From assembly GCA_009923125.1 (NCBI GenBank), contig RFUD01000094.1, positions 1 through 8,045 of the forward strand: 8,045 nucleotides of DNA. The letters run 5' to 3'. The notes below the pieces were generated by a model. It worked only from the letters and a program-made list of their open reading frames with translations. It was not told the origin of the DNA and did not search any database. A program made the translations under genes and the position numbers. How positions within the stretch are numbered: the stretch's first letter is position 1; each line of letters starts with the position of its first letter. Source of the stretch: Planctomycetia bacterium. Lineage in GTDB: Bacteria; Planctomycetota; Planctomycetia; Pirellulales; UBA1268. Shown in pieces: positions 1-4,869 of this stretch.

Positions 1-177
1 ATCCACAAGTTCGGCCACATGCACCTCGACGACCTGCTCGCCCGCCGCGAGCGGTTTCACAACGAGGTGATCGTCGCCACGCACTTCTCCACGCGCTACA
101 CCGACGACCGCATCCGCCGGATCCTCGCCAAGAAGCTTCCCGACATGCTCGACGGCCGGCTGCACATCTGGCTGTGA
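1..177 (+). CDS. RNase Z-like MBL-fold metallohydrolase (C-terminal fragment)
   Basis: Only the last 58 codons are present; the gene starts left of the window and stops at TGA 175-177. The visible peptide carries VIVATHFSTRY at about residues 23-33. This matches the C-terminal THFS-R-Y segment of tRNase Z (RNase Z) and close metallo-beta-lactamase-fold hydrolases, where the histidine is a metal ligand. The preceding FGHMHLDDLLARRERF and the following basic helix (RIRRILAKKLP) also fit the C-terminus of that family. In known members this fold binds two zinc ions and hydrolyses phosphodiester bonds, for example in tRNA 3'-end processing. Whether this one is a true tRNase Z or a related planctomycete hydrolase cannot be decided, because the HxHxDH motif lies outside the window. 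No terminator with a T-run follows directly, but a hairpin lies 10 bp after the stop. Confidence 0.75.
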   Translation: MHKFGHMHLDDLLARRERFHNEVIVATHFSTRYTDDRIRRILAKKLPDMLDGRLHIWL

Positions 178-186
178 GGTTTGTGG

Positions 187-205
187 GGCAAGCGTCTCGC
201 TTGCC
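187..205 (+). terminator. Hairpin 10 bp after the MBL-fold gene
   Basis: A perfect 8-bp inverted repeat with a TCT loop begins 10 bp after the stop codon at 175-177, where a terminator would be expected. No T-tract follows (the next bases are AGGCC), so it is not a classical intrinsic terminator. It may instead protect the mRNA 3' end or belong to the surrounding repeat element. Confidence 0.3.
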
Positions 206-406
206 AGGCCTGGCTCGCTCAAACCGGCTCGGGGCTGCCCCGTACCGTCTCGCCGGACGTTCGCCTTCGCCCTCCAGGCTCCGGCTCACTCGGATGTGCC
301 TGCGCTCCGGCATCCATGCCTCCGCTGGTCACATACGCCGTCTCAACGGTAGGGGCAGCCCCTCGCCTCCCCATCATGGAGGCAGTGAGATTCACTTCTG
401 TCGGTC

Positions 407-415
407 TGTCACAAT
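407..415 (+). promoter_or_regulatory. Possible extended -10 element for hemW
   Basis: TGT followed by CACAAT (410-415) fits an extended -10 (TGn plus a hexamer matching TATAAT at 4 of 6). No good -35 lies 16-18 bp upstream. Initiation about 7 bp downstream would fall at 421-423, on the hemW ATG itself, implying a leaderless or nearly leaderless mRNA. That agrees with the lack of a Shine-Dalgarno sequence close to this start. It is a weak call based on one element. Confidence 0.25.
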
Positions 416-421
416 GCACGC

Positions 422-1549
422 ATGCACCATCCCCGCCATGCCTATGTCCACGTCCCGTTTTGTCGCCATCGGTGCGGATATTGCGATTTCACGCTCGTGG
501 CGGGCCGCGATGATCTCATCGAGCGTTATCTCGCGGCGCTCGCGATCGAACTTGCACGAGTGAGTGAGCCGCTGGAGATCGCCACGCTCTACCTCGGCGG
601 CGGCACGCCTTCGCACCTGGGGCCGGGCGGCCTGCGGAAGCTCTTTGCGTTGCTGCGCGAGCGGCTCGTGCCCGCCGCGGGAGCCGAGGTGACCGTCGAG
701 GCGAATCCGCTCGATGTGACTGGCGACTTCGTGGCGGTGTGCCGGGATCTCGGCATCACGCGGGTGAGCCTCGGAGGGCAGTCGCTCGATGCCGCCACGC
801 TCCGCTCGCTCGATCGCGACCACGTGCCGGACGACGTCCGGAGGGCCGTCTCGCTGCTGCTCGAAGCCGGCCTCGTCGCGAGCCTCGACCTCATGACGGC
901 CGCGCCGGGGCAGACGCTCGTCGGCGTGGAGGCCGATCTGGCCGCGGCGGTGGCGCTCGGCGTGCAGCACGTGTCGGTCTACTGCCTCACGTGGGAGCGG
1001 GGGACGGCATTCGAGTCGGCGCGGCGGCGCGGCGATCTCGTGCCCGCCGAGGAGTCGCTCGAGCAGGCGATGTTCGAGACGGCGATCGATCGACTCGAGG
1101 CCGCGGGCTTCGAGCACTACGAGGTGAGCAACTTCGCCCGGCCGGGGTTCCGCTGCCGGCACAACGAGGCCTACTGGGACTGCCGGCCGTGGGAGGCGTT
1201 CGGCCCGGGCGCCGCACGGTTCGACGGCCGCACGCGGACCACGAACCACCGCAGCACGACGACCTGGATCAGGAAGACGCTCGCGGGCGAGGATGCGACG
1301 GGCGACGTCGATGCGATGACCGACGAACAGGCGGCCCGGGAGCGGATCGTGGTGGGGCTCCGGCGGGGCGACGGCCTCGACCGCGAGGCCTTTCGCGTCC
1401 AGACCGGCTTCCCACTCGAGACGCTGGCCGGCGCCGCGGTCGAACGCTGGGTGGCGGCCGGGCTGGCTGTCGACGACGGCCGTCATGTGCGATTGACCCG
1501 CGGGGGGCTGCTCGTCTCCGACGGCCTGTGGGCCGACGTGCTGACGTGA
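422..1549 (+). CDS. hemW: HemW-type radical SAM heme chaperone
   Basis: This 375-aa protein is the usual HemW length. The radical SAM cluster motif CxxxCxxC is at residues 14-21 (C14, C18, C21) in the context HVPFCRHRCGYCDF, and GGGTPS at 59-64 is the glycine-rich SAM-binding motif. The segments DLMTAAPGQT (156-165) and HYEVSNFARPG (232-242) follow in family order, then HNEAYW at 247-252, the HNxxYW signature that marks HemW rather than HemN. HemW was long annotated as oxygen-independent coproporphyrinogen III oxidase but is now known to bind heme and deliver it to respiratory enzymes; it acts in the cytoplasm. Departures from common HemW sequences are GGQSL (118-122) where GVQSF is usual, and TAAPGQT where GLPGQT is usual. 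The ATG at 422 places the motif at the expected distance from the N-terminus, although no nearby Shine-Dalgarno is seen. The gene appears to be a single transcription unit. Confidence 0.9.
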   Translation: MHHPRHAYVHVPFCRHRCGYCDFTLVAGRDDLIERYLAALAIELARVSEPLEIATLYLGGGTPSHLGPGGLRKLFALLRERLVPAAGAEVTVEANPLDVTGDFVAVCRDLGITRVSLGGQSLDAATLRSLDRDHVPDDVRRAVSLLLEAGLVASLDLMTAAPGQTLVGVEADLAAAVALGVQHVSVYCLTWERGTAFESARRRGDLVPAEESLEQAMFETAIDRLEAAGFEHYEVSNFARPGFRCRHNEAYWDCRPWEAFGPGAARFDGRTRTTNHRSTTTWIRKTLAGEDATGDVDAMTDEQAARERIVVGLRRGDGLDREAFRVQTGFPLETLAGAAVERWVAAGLAVDDGRHVRLTRGGLLVSDGLWADVLT

Positions 1550-1605
1550 CCGCCCGGGCAGAAATCGGCCGATCCACGAGCCGGTCCGGGCCGCGTCGAT
1601 GCCGC

Positions 1606-1634
1606 TTGCCGGGGTGGCATGGCACTGGTAGCAT
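1606..1634 (+). promoter_or_regulatory. Candidate sigma70 promoter of rplM-rpsI
   Basis: TTGCCG (1606-1611) and TAGCAT (1629-1634) are separated by exactly 17 bp, each matching the consensus at 4 of 6. TGG directly precedes the -10, giving an extended -10 (TGn). Transcription would start near 1641, leaving a leader of about 78 nt before the L13 start. It is the best promoter candidate in the 169-bp gap after hemW. Confidence 0.5.
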
Positions 1635-1681
1635 CCGGGACTCCCCGGTTTCGCCGGCCCGGCCGTCGCGGAGGGGTTCAA

Positions 1682-1711
1682 CAGGACAGTGTCAGGCAGG
1701 ACAGGTGCAGG
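1682..1711 (+). repeat. Imperfect tandem 15-mer in the rplM leader
   Basis: CAGGACAGTGTCAGG (1682-1696) is followed directly by CAGGACAGGTGCAGG (1697-1711). The two units match at 12 of 15 positions and share CAGGACAG at the start and CAGG at the end. The second copy runs into the L13 ribosome binding site. Confidence 0.6.
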
Positions 1712-1713
1712 TG
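1709..1713 (+). promoter_or_regulatory. Ribosome binding site deciding the rplM start
   Basis: AGGTG lies 5 nt before the ATG at 1719 and is complementary to the 16S rRNA 3' end. It supports that start over the in-frame GTG at 1689, which would add ten residues not found in L13 homologues. Confidence 0.5.
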
Positions 1714-1718
1714 TCTCG

Positions 1719-2153
1719 ATGAAGACGTTCATGGCGAAGCCCGGCGAGGTCGAGCAGCGCTGGTGGCTCGTGGATGCGAGCGACAAGATCGTGGGCCGTT
1801 TGGCCAGCGACATCGCGATGGTGCTCATGGGCAAGCATCGCCCCACGTACACGCCGCACGTCGATACCGGCGACTACGTCGTCGTGATCAACGCCGACAA
1901 GGTGCAGTTCACCGGGAAAAAGTGGCAGCAGAAGGAATACCGCTGGTACACCGGCTACCAGGGCCTGAAGACGGAAACCGCGGAGCACCGGCTCAACCGT
2001 CGGCCGGAGCTGATCGTGGAGGAGGCCGTCCGCAGGATGCTGCCGAAGACCCGGCTCGGCCGCGTCATGCTCGACAAACTGAAGGTGTATGCGGGAGCCG
2101 AGCATCCGCACCACGCCCAGCAGCCCGAGGCGCTTGAAGTCGGCGCGAAGTAG
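1719..2153 (+). CDS. rplM: 50S ribosomal protein L13
   Basis: This 144-aa protein aligns along its whole length with bacterial L13 (about 142 aa in E. coli). It opens with MKTFMAKPGEVEQRWWLVDA, followed by KIVGRLAS (23-30), GKHRPTYTPHVDTGDYVVVINADKV (38-62, the most conserved block), RRPE (94-97), MLPKTRLGRVMLDKLKVYAG (107-126) and EHPHHAQQPE at the end. L13 binds 23S rRNA early in assembly of the large subunit. I chose the ATG at 1719 because homologues begin MKTF and an AGGTG sits 5 nt upstream; an in-frame GTG at 1689 would extend the protein without family support. The gene is followed after 85 bp by rpsI, the standard bacterial rplM-rpsI operon. In E. coli this operon is autoregulated at the mRNA leader; nothing here proves that for this organism. 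Confidence 0.97.
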   Translation: MKTFMAKPGEVEQRWWLVDASDKIVGRLASDIAMVLMGKHRPTYTPHVDTGDYVVVINADKVQFTGKKWQQKEYRWYTGYQGLKTETAEHRLNRRPELIVEEAVRRMLPKTRLGRVMLDKLKVYAGAEHPHHAQQPEALEVGAK

Positions 2154-2171
2154 AAGCAGCTTTCGCCGTCT

Positions 2172-2187
2172 CGACGCGTGGGCGTCG
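2172..2187 (+). other. Small hairpin between rplM and rpsI
   Basis: CGACGC (2172-2177) and GCGTCG (2182-2187) form a perfect 6-bp stem closing a GTGG loop in the 85-bp gap between the two ribosomal protein genes. No T-run follows, so termination is unlikely. It could be an mRNA processing or stability element, or chance in GC-rich DNA. Confidence 0.3.
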
Positions 2188-2238
2188 TTCATCCCCCAAG
2201 ACACCGCACCAGCATCATTCGATCCGAGGAAGCATCCG

Positions 2239-2658
2239 ATGGCCGCCGAGCAGTCCGCCAAATCCGTCCGCACCTCCGACATCCTCGCCACGGGCCGACG
2301 CAAGACGTCGGTGGCCCGCGTTCGGCTCCGCAGCGGCTCGGGCAAGATTTCGGTCAACGGCCGTGACCTCGCGGCCTATTTCCCGGCGATCAAGGACAGG
2401 GTTCTCGTGTCCGGCGCTCTCGAGCAGGTCGGGCGGCAGTCTGCCGTGAACATCGACATCACCGTGGACGGCGGTGGTCCGGCCGGTCAGGCCGGCGCCT
2501 GCAGGCTCGGGATCGCGCGGGCCCTGAAGGCGTTCGACGGGGAACTCGCGGAACCGCTGCGGCACAGCAAGCTCCTCACCCGCGACGGCCGGATGAAGGA
2601 GCGGAAAAAGTACGGTCTCCGCGGCGCCCGTCGTGGCACCCAGTTCAGCAAGCGATAG
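2239..2658 (+). CDS. rpsI: 30S ribosomal protein S9
   Basis: The 139-aa product shows the S9 landmarks in order: ATGRRKTSVARVRL (17-30), GKISVNGRDLAAYF (35-48), the diagnostic GGGPAGQAGACRLGIARAL (78-96), then DGRMKERKKYGLRGARRGTQFSKR (116-139). The C-terminal SKR tail is the part of S9 that reaches the P-site tRNA anticodon stem in known ribosomes. The open frame extends upstream, but the ATG at 2239 is preceded by GAGGA at 2226-2230 with 8 nt spacing and gives the normal S9 length with a short N-terminal extension (MAAEQSAKSV). The second gene of the rplM-rpsI operon, it has no obvious promoter of its own in the 85-bp gap. A terminator-like hairpin follows about 87 bp after its stop. Confidence 0.97.
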   Translation: MAAEQSAKSVRTSDILATGRRKTSVARVRLRSGSGKISVNGRDLAAYFPAIKDRVLVSGALEQVGRQSAVNIDITVDGGGPAGQAGACRLGIARALKAFDGELAEPLRHSKLLTRDGRMKERKKYGLRGARRGTQFSKR

Positions 2659-2710
2659 ACCGTCTGCGGTCCTGCGGCGGCGGGTGTCGTTTCCTCCCGG
2701 CGACGCAGGG

Positions 2711-2728
2711 ATGCCCCGGTCCGGGCAT
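2711..2728 (+). other. GC-rich inverted repeat downstream of rpsI
   Basis: ATGCCCCGG (2711-2719) and CCGGGCAT (2721-2728) pair around a single T with one unpaired C, so the practical hairpin has a stem of about 6 bp. It is the first of three hairpins in a row after rpsI. The others are at 2745-2764 and 2778-2790 (ATGCC-GAA-GGCAT). Confidence 0.35.
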
Positions 2729-2744
2729 GCGGAACATCCGGCAT

Positions 2745-2766
2745 ATCCGGCCCAGAGGCCGGATTT
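2745..2766 (+). terminator. Probable intrinsic terminator of the rplM-rpsI operon
   Basis: ATCCGGCC (2745-2752) and GGCCGGAT (2757-2764) form a perfect 8-bp stem with a CAGA loop, followed by a short T-run (TTT 2764-2766, then CGT). The position, 87 bp after rpsI and before the next gene, fits a terminator. The T-tract is short, so efficiency is uncertain. Confidence 0.5.
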
Positions 2767-2834
2767 CGTGCCGTCGAATGCCGAAGGCATACTTCTAGGG
2801 TAGCCGGTCCCGCCCCCCGAAGGATTTCCTCGTC

Positions 2835-3653
2835 ATGCCGATCCGCCTGCGCATCGCCGCCATCTTCGCCCTCTCCGCCGTGTGTGCCGCCGTGACGCCG
2901 GTCGCCGCCCGTGAGCCCGTGCAGGCCGCTCCGAGCGCGTCGCCGGGGGAGTCTGTGGCCGCCGAGGACTTGTTCGCCGCCCAGGCGGCGGGGCATGTCG
3001 AGGTGAAGTACATTCCCAACGATTCCCGGTCGGCCCAGGTCATCGTCACCAACCGCACCCGGAAGCCCCTCGCGCTGCGGATGCCGACCGCGTTCGCGGG
3101 CGTGCCGGTGTTGGCTCAGCTGATGGGCATGGGCGGCGGCGGGGGCGGTGCGGGCTTCGGTGCCGGCGGCATCGGCGGCGGCGGCGGTCAGGCCACGGGA
3201 GGCGGGTTCGGCCAGCAGGGGATGAACGGCATGGGCGGCGGTGGCATGGGGGGCATGGGCGGCGGCGCCTTCTCGCTTCCGCCGCAGAAGACCCGCGTGC
3301 TCCGCGTGACGACCGTGTGCCTGGAGCACGGGAAGCCGGAACCGTCGCCCCGGCTCTCCTACAAGCTCGTCGAACTCGAGACGTTTTCGAGCGACCCCCG
3401 GCTCGCGGCCGTGCTGGAACAACTCGGTCGGGGAGAACTGTCGCAGAAGGTCGCCCAGGCCGCGGCTTGGCACCTCGCGAACGGCCTGTCGTGGGAACGT
3501 ATCGCTGCGGAAAAGATCGATCATGCCGGACCGGTGCCCGACGAGGCGTACTTCACGCCAGCCGAGTTGCTCGCCGCGCACCGGGTGGTCGAACAGGTGA
3601 GCCGGACCGTTGACGAGCGACAGTCGTCGGAAGCCCCTGTTGCGGGTCAGTAG
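2835..3653 (+). CDS. Exported protein with Gly/Met-rich insert, function unknown
   Basis: This is a 272-aa hypothetical protein. Residues 1-25 look like a Sec signal peptide: a basic start (MPIRLR), a hydrophobic core (IAAIFALSAVCAAV) and a likely cleavage after the VAA at 23-25. A small folded-looking segment (45-96) has VEVKYIPNDSRSAQVIVTNRTRKPLALRMP, which reads like beta-strands. A low-complexity insert at about 98-145 is nearly all Gly with spaced Met and Phe. After it come TTVCLEHGKPEPSPRLSYKLVE (159-180) and a helical region with AAAWHLANGLSWERIAAEK (209-227). I recognise this as a planctomycete-type conserved hypothetical, but I know of no function. The start is supported by GAAGGA at 2819-2824, 10 nt before the ATG. 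It stands alone on its strand and overlaps the convergent DUF1559 gene by 7 bp. Confidence 0.85.
   Translation: MPIRLRIAAIFALSAVCAAVTPVAAREPVQAAPSASPGESVAAEDLFAAQAAGHVEVKYIPNDSRSAQVIVTNRTRKPLALRMPTAFAGVPVLAQLMGMGGGGGGAGFGAGGIGGGGGQATGGGFGQQGMNGMGGGGMGGMGGGAFSLPPQKTRVLRVTTVCLEHGKPEPSPRLSYKLVELETFSSDPRLAAVLEQLGRGELSQKVAQAAAWHLANGLSWERIAAEKIDHAGPVPDEAYFTPAELLAAHRVVEQVSRTVDERQSSEAPVAGQ
3126..3269 (+). repeat. Gly/Met-rich low-complexity coding repeat
   Basis: Inside the exported-protein gene, about 48 codons are mostly GGC/GGT/GGG, broken by ATG, TTC and a few Gln, Asn and Ala codons. The last third repeats GMGG/GMGGG units (residues about 131-144). Such tracts are prone to slippage, so their length may vary between strains. 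Confidence 0.7.
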
Positions 3654-4696
3654 TCGCCGCCGATCAGCTCGGCGCCGGCCCGCGAGCCGAGGGCCTGCCA
3701 GGCCGCGAGGTCGATTCCCGAGCCGATCGATCGGACGGAGCCGTCCATCATCGAGGCGTTCACCATGTCGCGGTGGTGACTCCGGGAAGTGACGACGGCC
3801 CGCGTGACCGCAGTGGCCGTGGTGCCCTCGCGTGGGCCGCAGACGTCCACGTCGTATTCGCGGCCGTCAGAATGCGTGTACGGCACGAACGTATTGGGCG
3901 GGAACGTGGTCGTGAAACCGATGTGGAGCGCACGGCCGCACACCCATTCGGCATGCCCCGATTCCGCGCCGAATTCACCTCCGGCCGCAAGAGTTCCGGC
4001 GGCTGCCGCGTTCGTCGGTGTCGACGTCGGCATGCCCGAGATCTGCTGGGCCCGGGGAGTCTTCGCCTTGACCTCCGCCATCGCGAGCGTCTTGCTCAGG
4101 CCATCGATGTAGGCTGCAGGCCGAAGTTTCTTGTACGGTGCGAACGCTCCGCCCCCGTCGGGCCGCGACGGCACGCTGGCGTCGAGCACGAGATAACCGC
4201 CTACATTGAGGGCGTAGTTCAGTGGAAAATGCTTGGGCACGCCGTTGATGTCGGGCACGGGCGTGGCCTTGATCTCACCCGGGCAGACGAGCGTGTCCAC
4301 GCGGACGGCTGCGACGCCGTTCGGCGGGAACAGGCTCATGTTCGAACCGCTGCTGTAAGGCTGTGAGAAATCGATCTTCCGAAACAGCGTGTCTCCCTCG
4401 AGGTACGGCAGCACGGCCGCTTGGCCCGACCACGGCGCCGAGCCGACAGCGACGCCTTCCAGGCACGATGGCGGAAACACCCGTTGGGAATTCTCGTAGT
4501 TGTGGATCGCCGCGCCGAGTTGCCGGAGATTGTTCTGGCAGGCGCTCCGACGGGCGGCCTCTCGTGCGCCCTGCACGGCTGGAAGCAGCAGCCCCACGAG
4601 CACGCCGATGATCGCGATCACAACAAGCAGTTCGACGAGGCTGAACCCGGTGTGCGAGGAGATGGAACGACTGTTTGACATGATTTTTTTCCGCAT
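3647..4696 (-). CDS. DUF1559 protein with prepilin-type N-terminus
   Basis: The 349-aa product has a type IV prepilin-like N-terminus: G17 followed by FSLVELLVVIAIIGVLVGLLLP, with Glu22 at mature position +5, where prepilin peptidase would cleave after G17 and methylate F18. The DUF1559 landmarks follow: AREAARRSACQNNLRQLGAAIHNYE (44-68), FPPNTFVPYT (264-273), YDVDVCGPREG (281-291) and the C-terminal block VNASMMDGSVRSIGSGIDLAAWQALGS (312-338). The family is strongly expanded in Planctomycetota, and these proteins are taken to be pseudopilin-like surface or secretion-associated proteins; the function of individual members is unknown. There are two possible ATG starts, 4696 and 4681 (MSNS). 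Neither has a strong Shine-Dalgarno; the second is preceded by GCGGAAAA. A near-consensus promoter lies about 60 bp upstream. The 3' end overlaps the convergent gene by 7 bp. Confidence 0.93.
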   Translation of the reverse strand: MRKKIMSNSRSISSHTGFSLVELLVVIAIIGVLVGLLLPAVQGAREAARRSACQNNLRQLGAAIHNYENSQRVFPPSCLEGVAVGSAPWSGQAAVLPYLEGDTLFRKIDFSQPYSSGSNMSLFPPNGVAAVRVDTLVCPGEIKATPVPDINGVPKHFPLNYALNVGGYLVLDASVPSRPDGGGAFAPYKKLRPAAYIDGLSKTLAMAEVKAKTPRAQQISGMPTSTPTNAAAAGTLAAGGEFGAESGHAEWVCGRALHIGFTTTFPPNTFVPYTHSDGREYDVDVCGPREGTTATAVTRAVVTSRSHHRDMVNASMMDGSVRSIGSGIDLAAWQALGSRAGAELIGGDY

Positions 4697-4730
4697 AATT
4701 CAATTTGGAAAACAGGTCAGCATGAAGAAA

Positions 4731-4747
4731 TTGAGAATCAGTCTCAA
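4731..4747. promoter_or_regulatory. Fur-box-like dyad operator at the DUF1559 promoter
   Basis: TTGAGAATCAGTCTCAA is an inverted repeat with 6-bp arms (TTGAGA/TCTCAA) around a 5-nt centre. Its core TGAGAATCAGTCTCA (4732-4746) matches 11 of 14 defined positions of the 7-1-7 Fur consensus TGATAATnATTATCA. It lies just downstream of the -10 (4755-4760), covering the predicted transcription start region, where a bound repressor would block initiation. The dyad is directly visible; assignment to Fur, or to any regulator, is inference. As RNA it would form only a short hairpin. Confidence 0.4.
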
Positions 4748-4754
4748 CGACGCG

Positions 4755-4782
4755 ATTCTAGGCGTCTGTCGAAACTTGTCAA
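4755..4782 (-). promoter_or_regulatory. Near-consensus sigma70 promoter for the DUF1559 gene
   Basis: Reading the minus strand, TTGACA (4782-4777) matches the -35 consensus at 6 of 6. TAGAAT (4760-4755) matches the -10 at 5 of 6, and the spacer is 16 bp. Transcription should start near 4748, leaving a 5' leader of about 50-70 nt before either DUF1559 start codon. In GC-rich DNA such a match is unlikely by chance. Confidence 0.75.
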
Positions 4783-4800
4783 CGCGGTTCGCAGAGCCAC

Positions 4801-4828
4801 TTCACTCCCGAGCGGTTCCCGGTACAAC
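4801..4828 (+). promoter_or_regulatory. Weak candidate promoter for the ABC transporter operon
   Basis: TTCACT (4801-4806) and TACAAC (4823-4828), spaced 16 bp, each match the sigma70 consensus at 4 of 6. They lie about 40 bp before the ATPase start in the divergent intergenic region. An alternative -35 (TTGTCA, 4776-4781) overlaps the -35 of the opposite promoter but lacks a good -10. Confidence 0.3.
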
Positions 4829-4869
4829 GAAAGGACTTACGTTCTCAAGCGAGTGAGGGGCGAAACCGC

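Larger units (their letters stand above)
178..421. repeat. Inverted-repeat-rich intergenic region, candidate dispersed repeat
   Basis: These 244 bp between the MBL-fold gene and hemW hold no convincing gene but several nested symmetries. At 187-205 there is a perfect 8-bp stem with a 3-nt loop (GGCAAGCG-TCT-CGCTTGCC). At 203-214 a perfect 12-bp palindrome (GCCAGGCCTGGC) shares bases with the right arm of that stem. Positions 231-248 (GGGGCTGCCCCGTACCGT) pair with 346-362 (ACGGTAGGGGCAGCCCC), with one bulged base. Inside them, 309-320 reads GGCAT-CC-ATGCC. The layout resembles a REP/BIME- or MITE-like dispersed element, and the first hairpin could also end transcription of the upstream gene. 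Multicopy status is inference and cannot be shown from one window. Confidence 0.45.

Noticed and set aside
219..419. 66-aa minus-strand open frame within the repeat-rich gap
   Set aside because: It lies wholly inside inverted-repeat sequence, has no clear ribosome binding site and no recognisable domain. It is more likely part of a repeat than a gene.
1635..1651. Hairpin CCGGG-ACTC-CCCGG followed by TTT, as a terminator for hemW
   Set aside because: It directly abuts the -10 of the candidate rplM promoter and has only a 5-bp stem. In GC-rich DNA this is weak evidence, so I did not list it as a terminator.
1689..1718. GTG at 1689 as an upstream start for L13
   Set aside because: Homologous L13 proteins begin with MKTF, which matches the ATG at 1719, and an AGGTG site sits 5 nt before that ATG.
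392..1852. 486-aa open frame on the minus strand opposite hemW and the start of rplM
   Set aside because: It is antisense to two well-supported genes, is rich in Arg/His/Pro/Glu without domain motifs, and results from GC-rich third codon positions in the real genes.
2089..2238. Upstream in-frame extension of rpsI into the rplM coding region
   Set aside because: The extension overlaps L13 out of frame, and S9 family length plus a GAGGA site point to the ATG at 2239.
2487..3581. 364-aa open frame on the minus strand opposite rpsI and the Gly-rich gene
   Set aside because: Shadow of rpsI and the exported protein. No ribosome binding site or recognisable motif, and it would span a terminator and promoter region.
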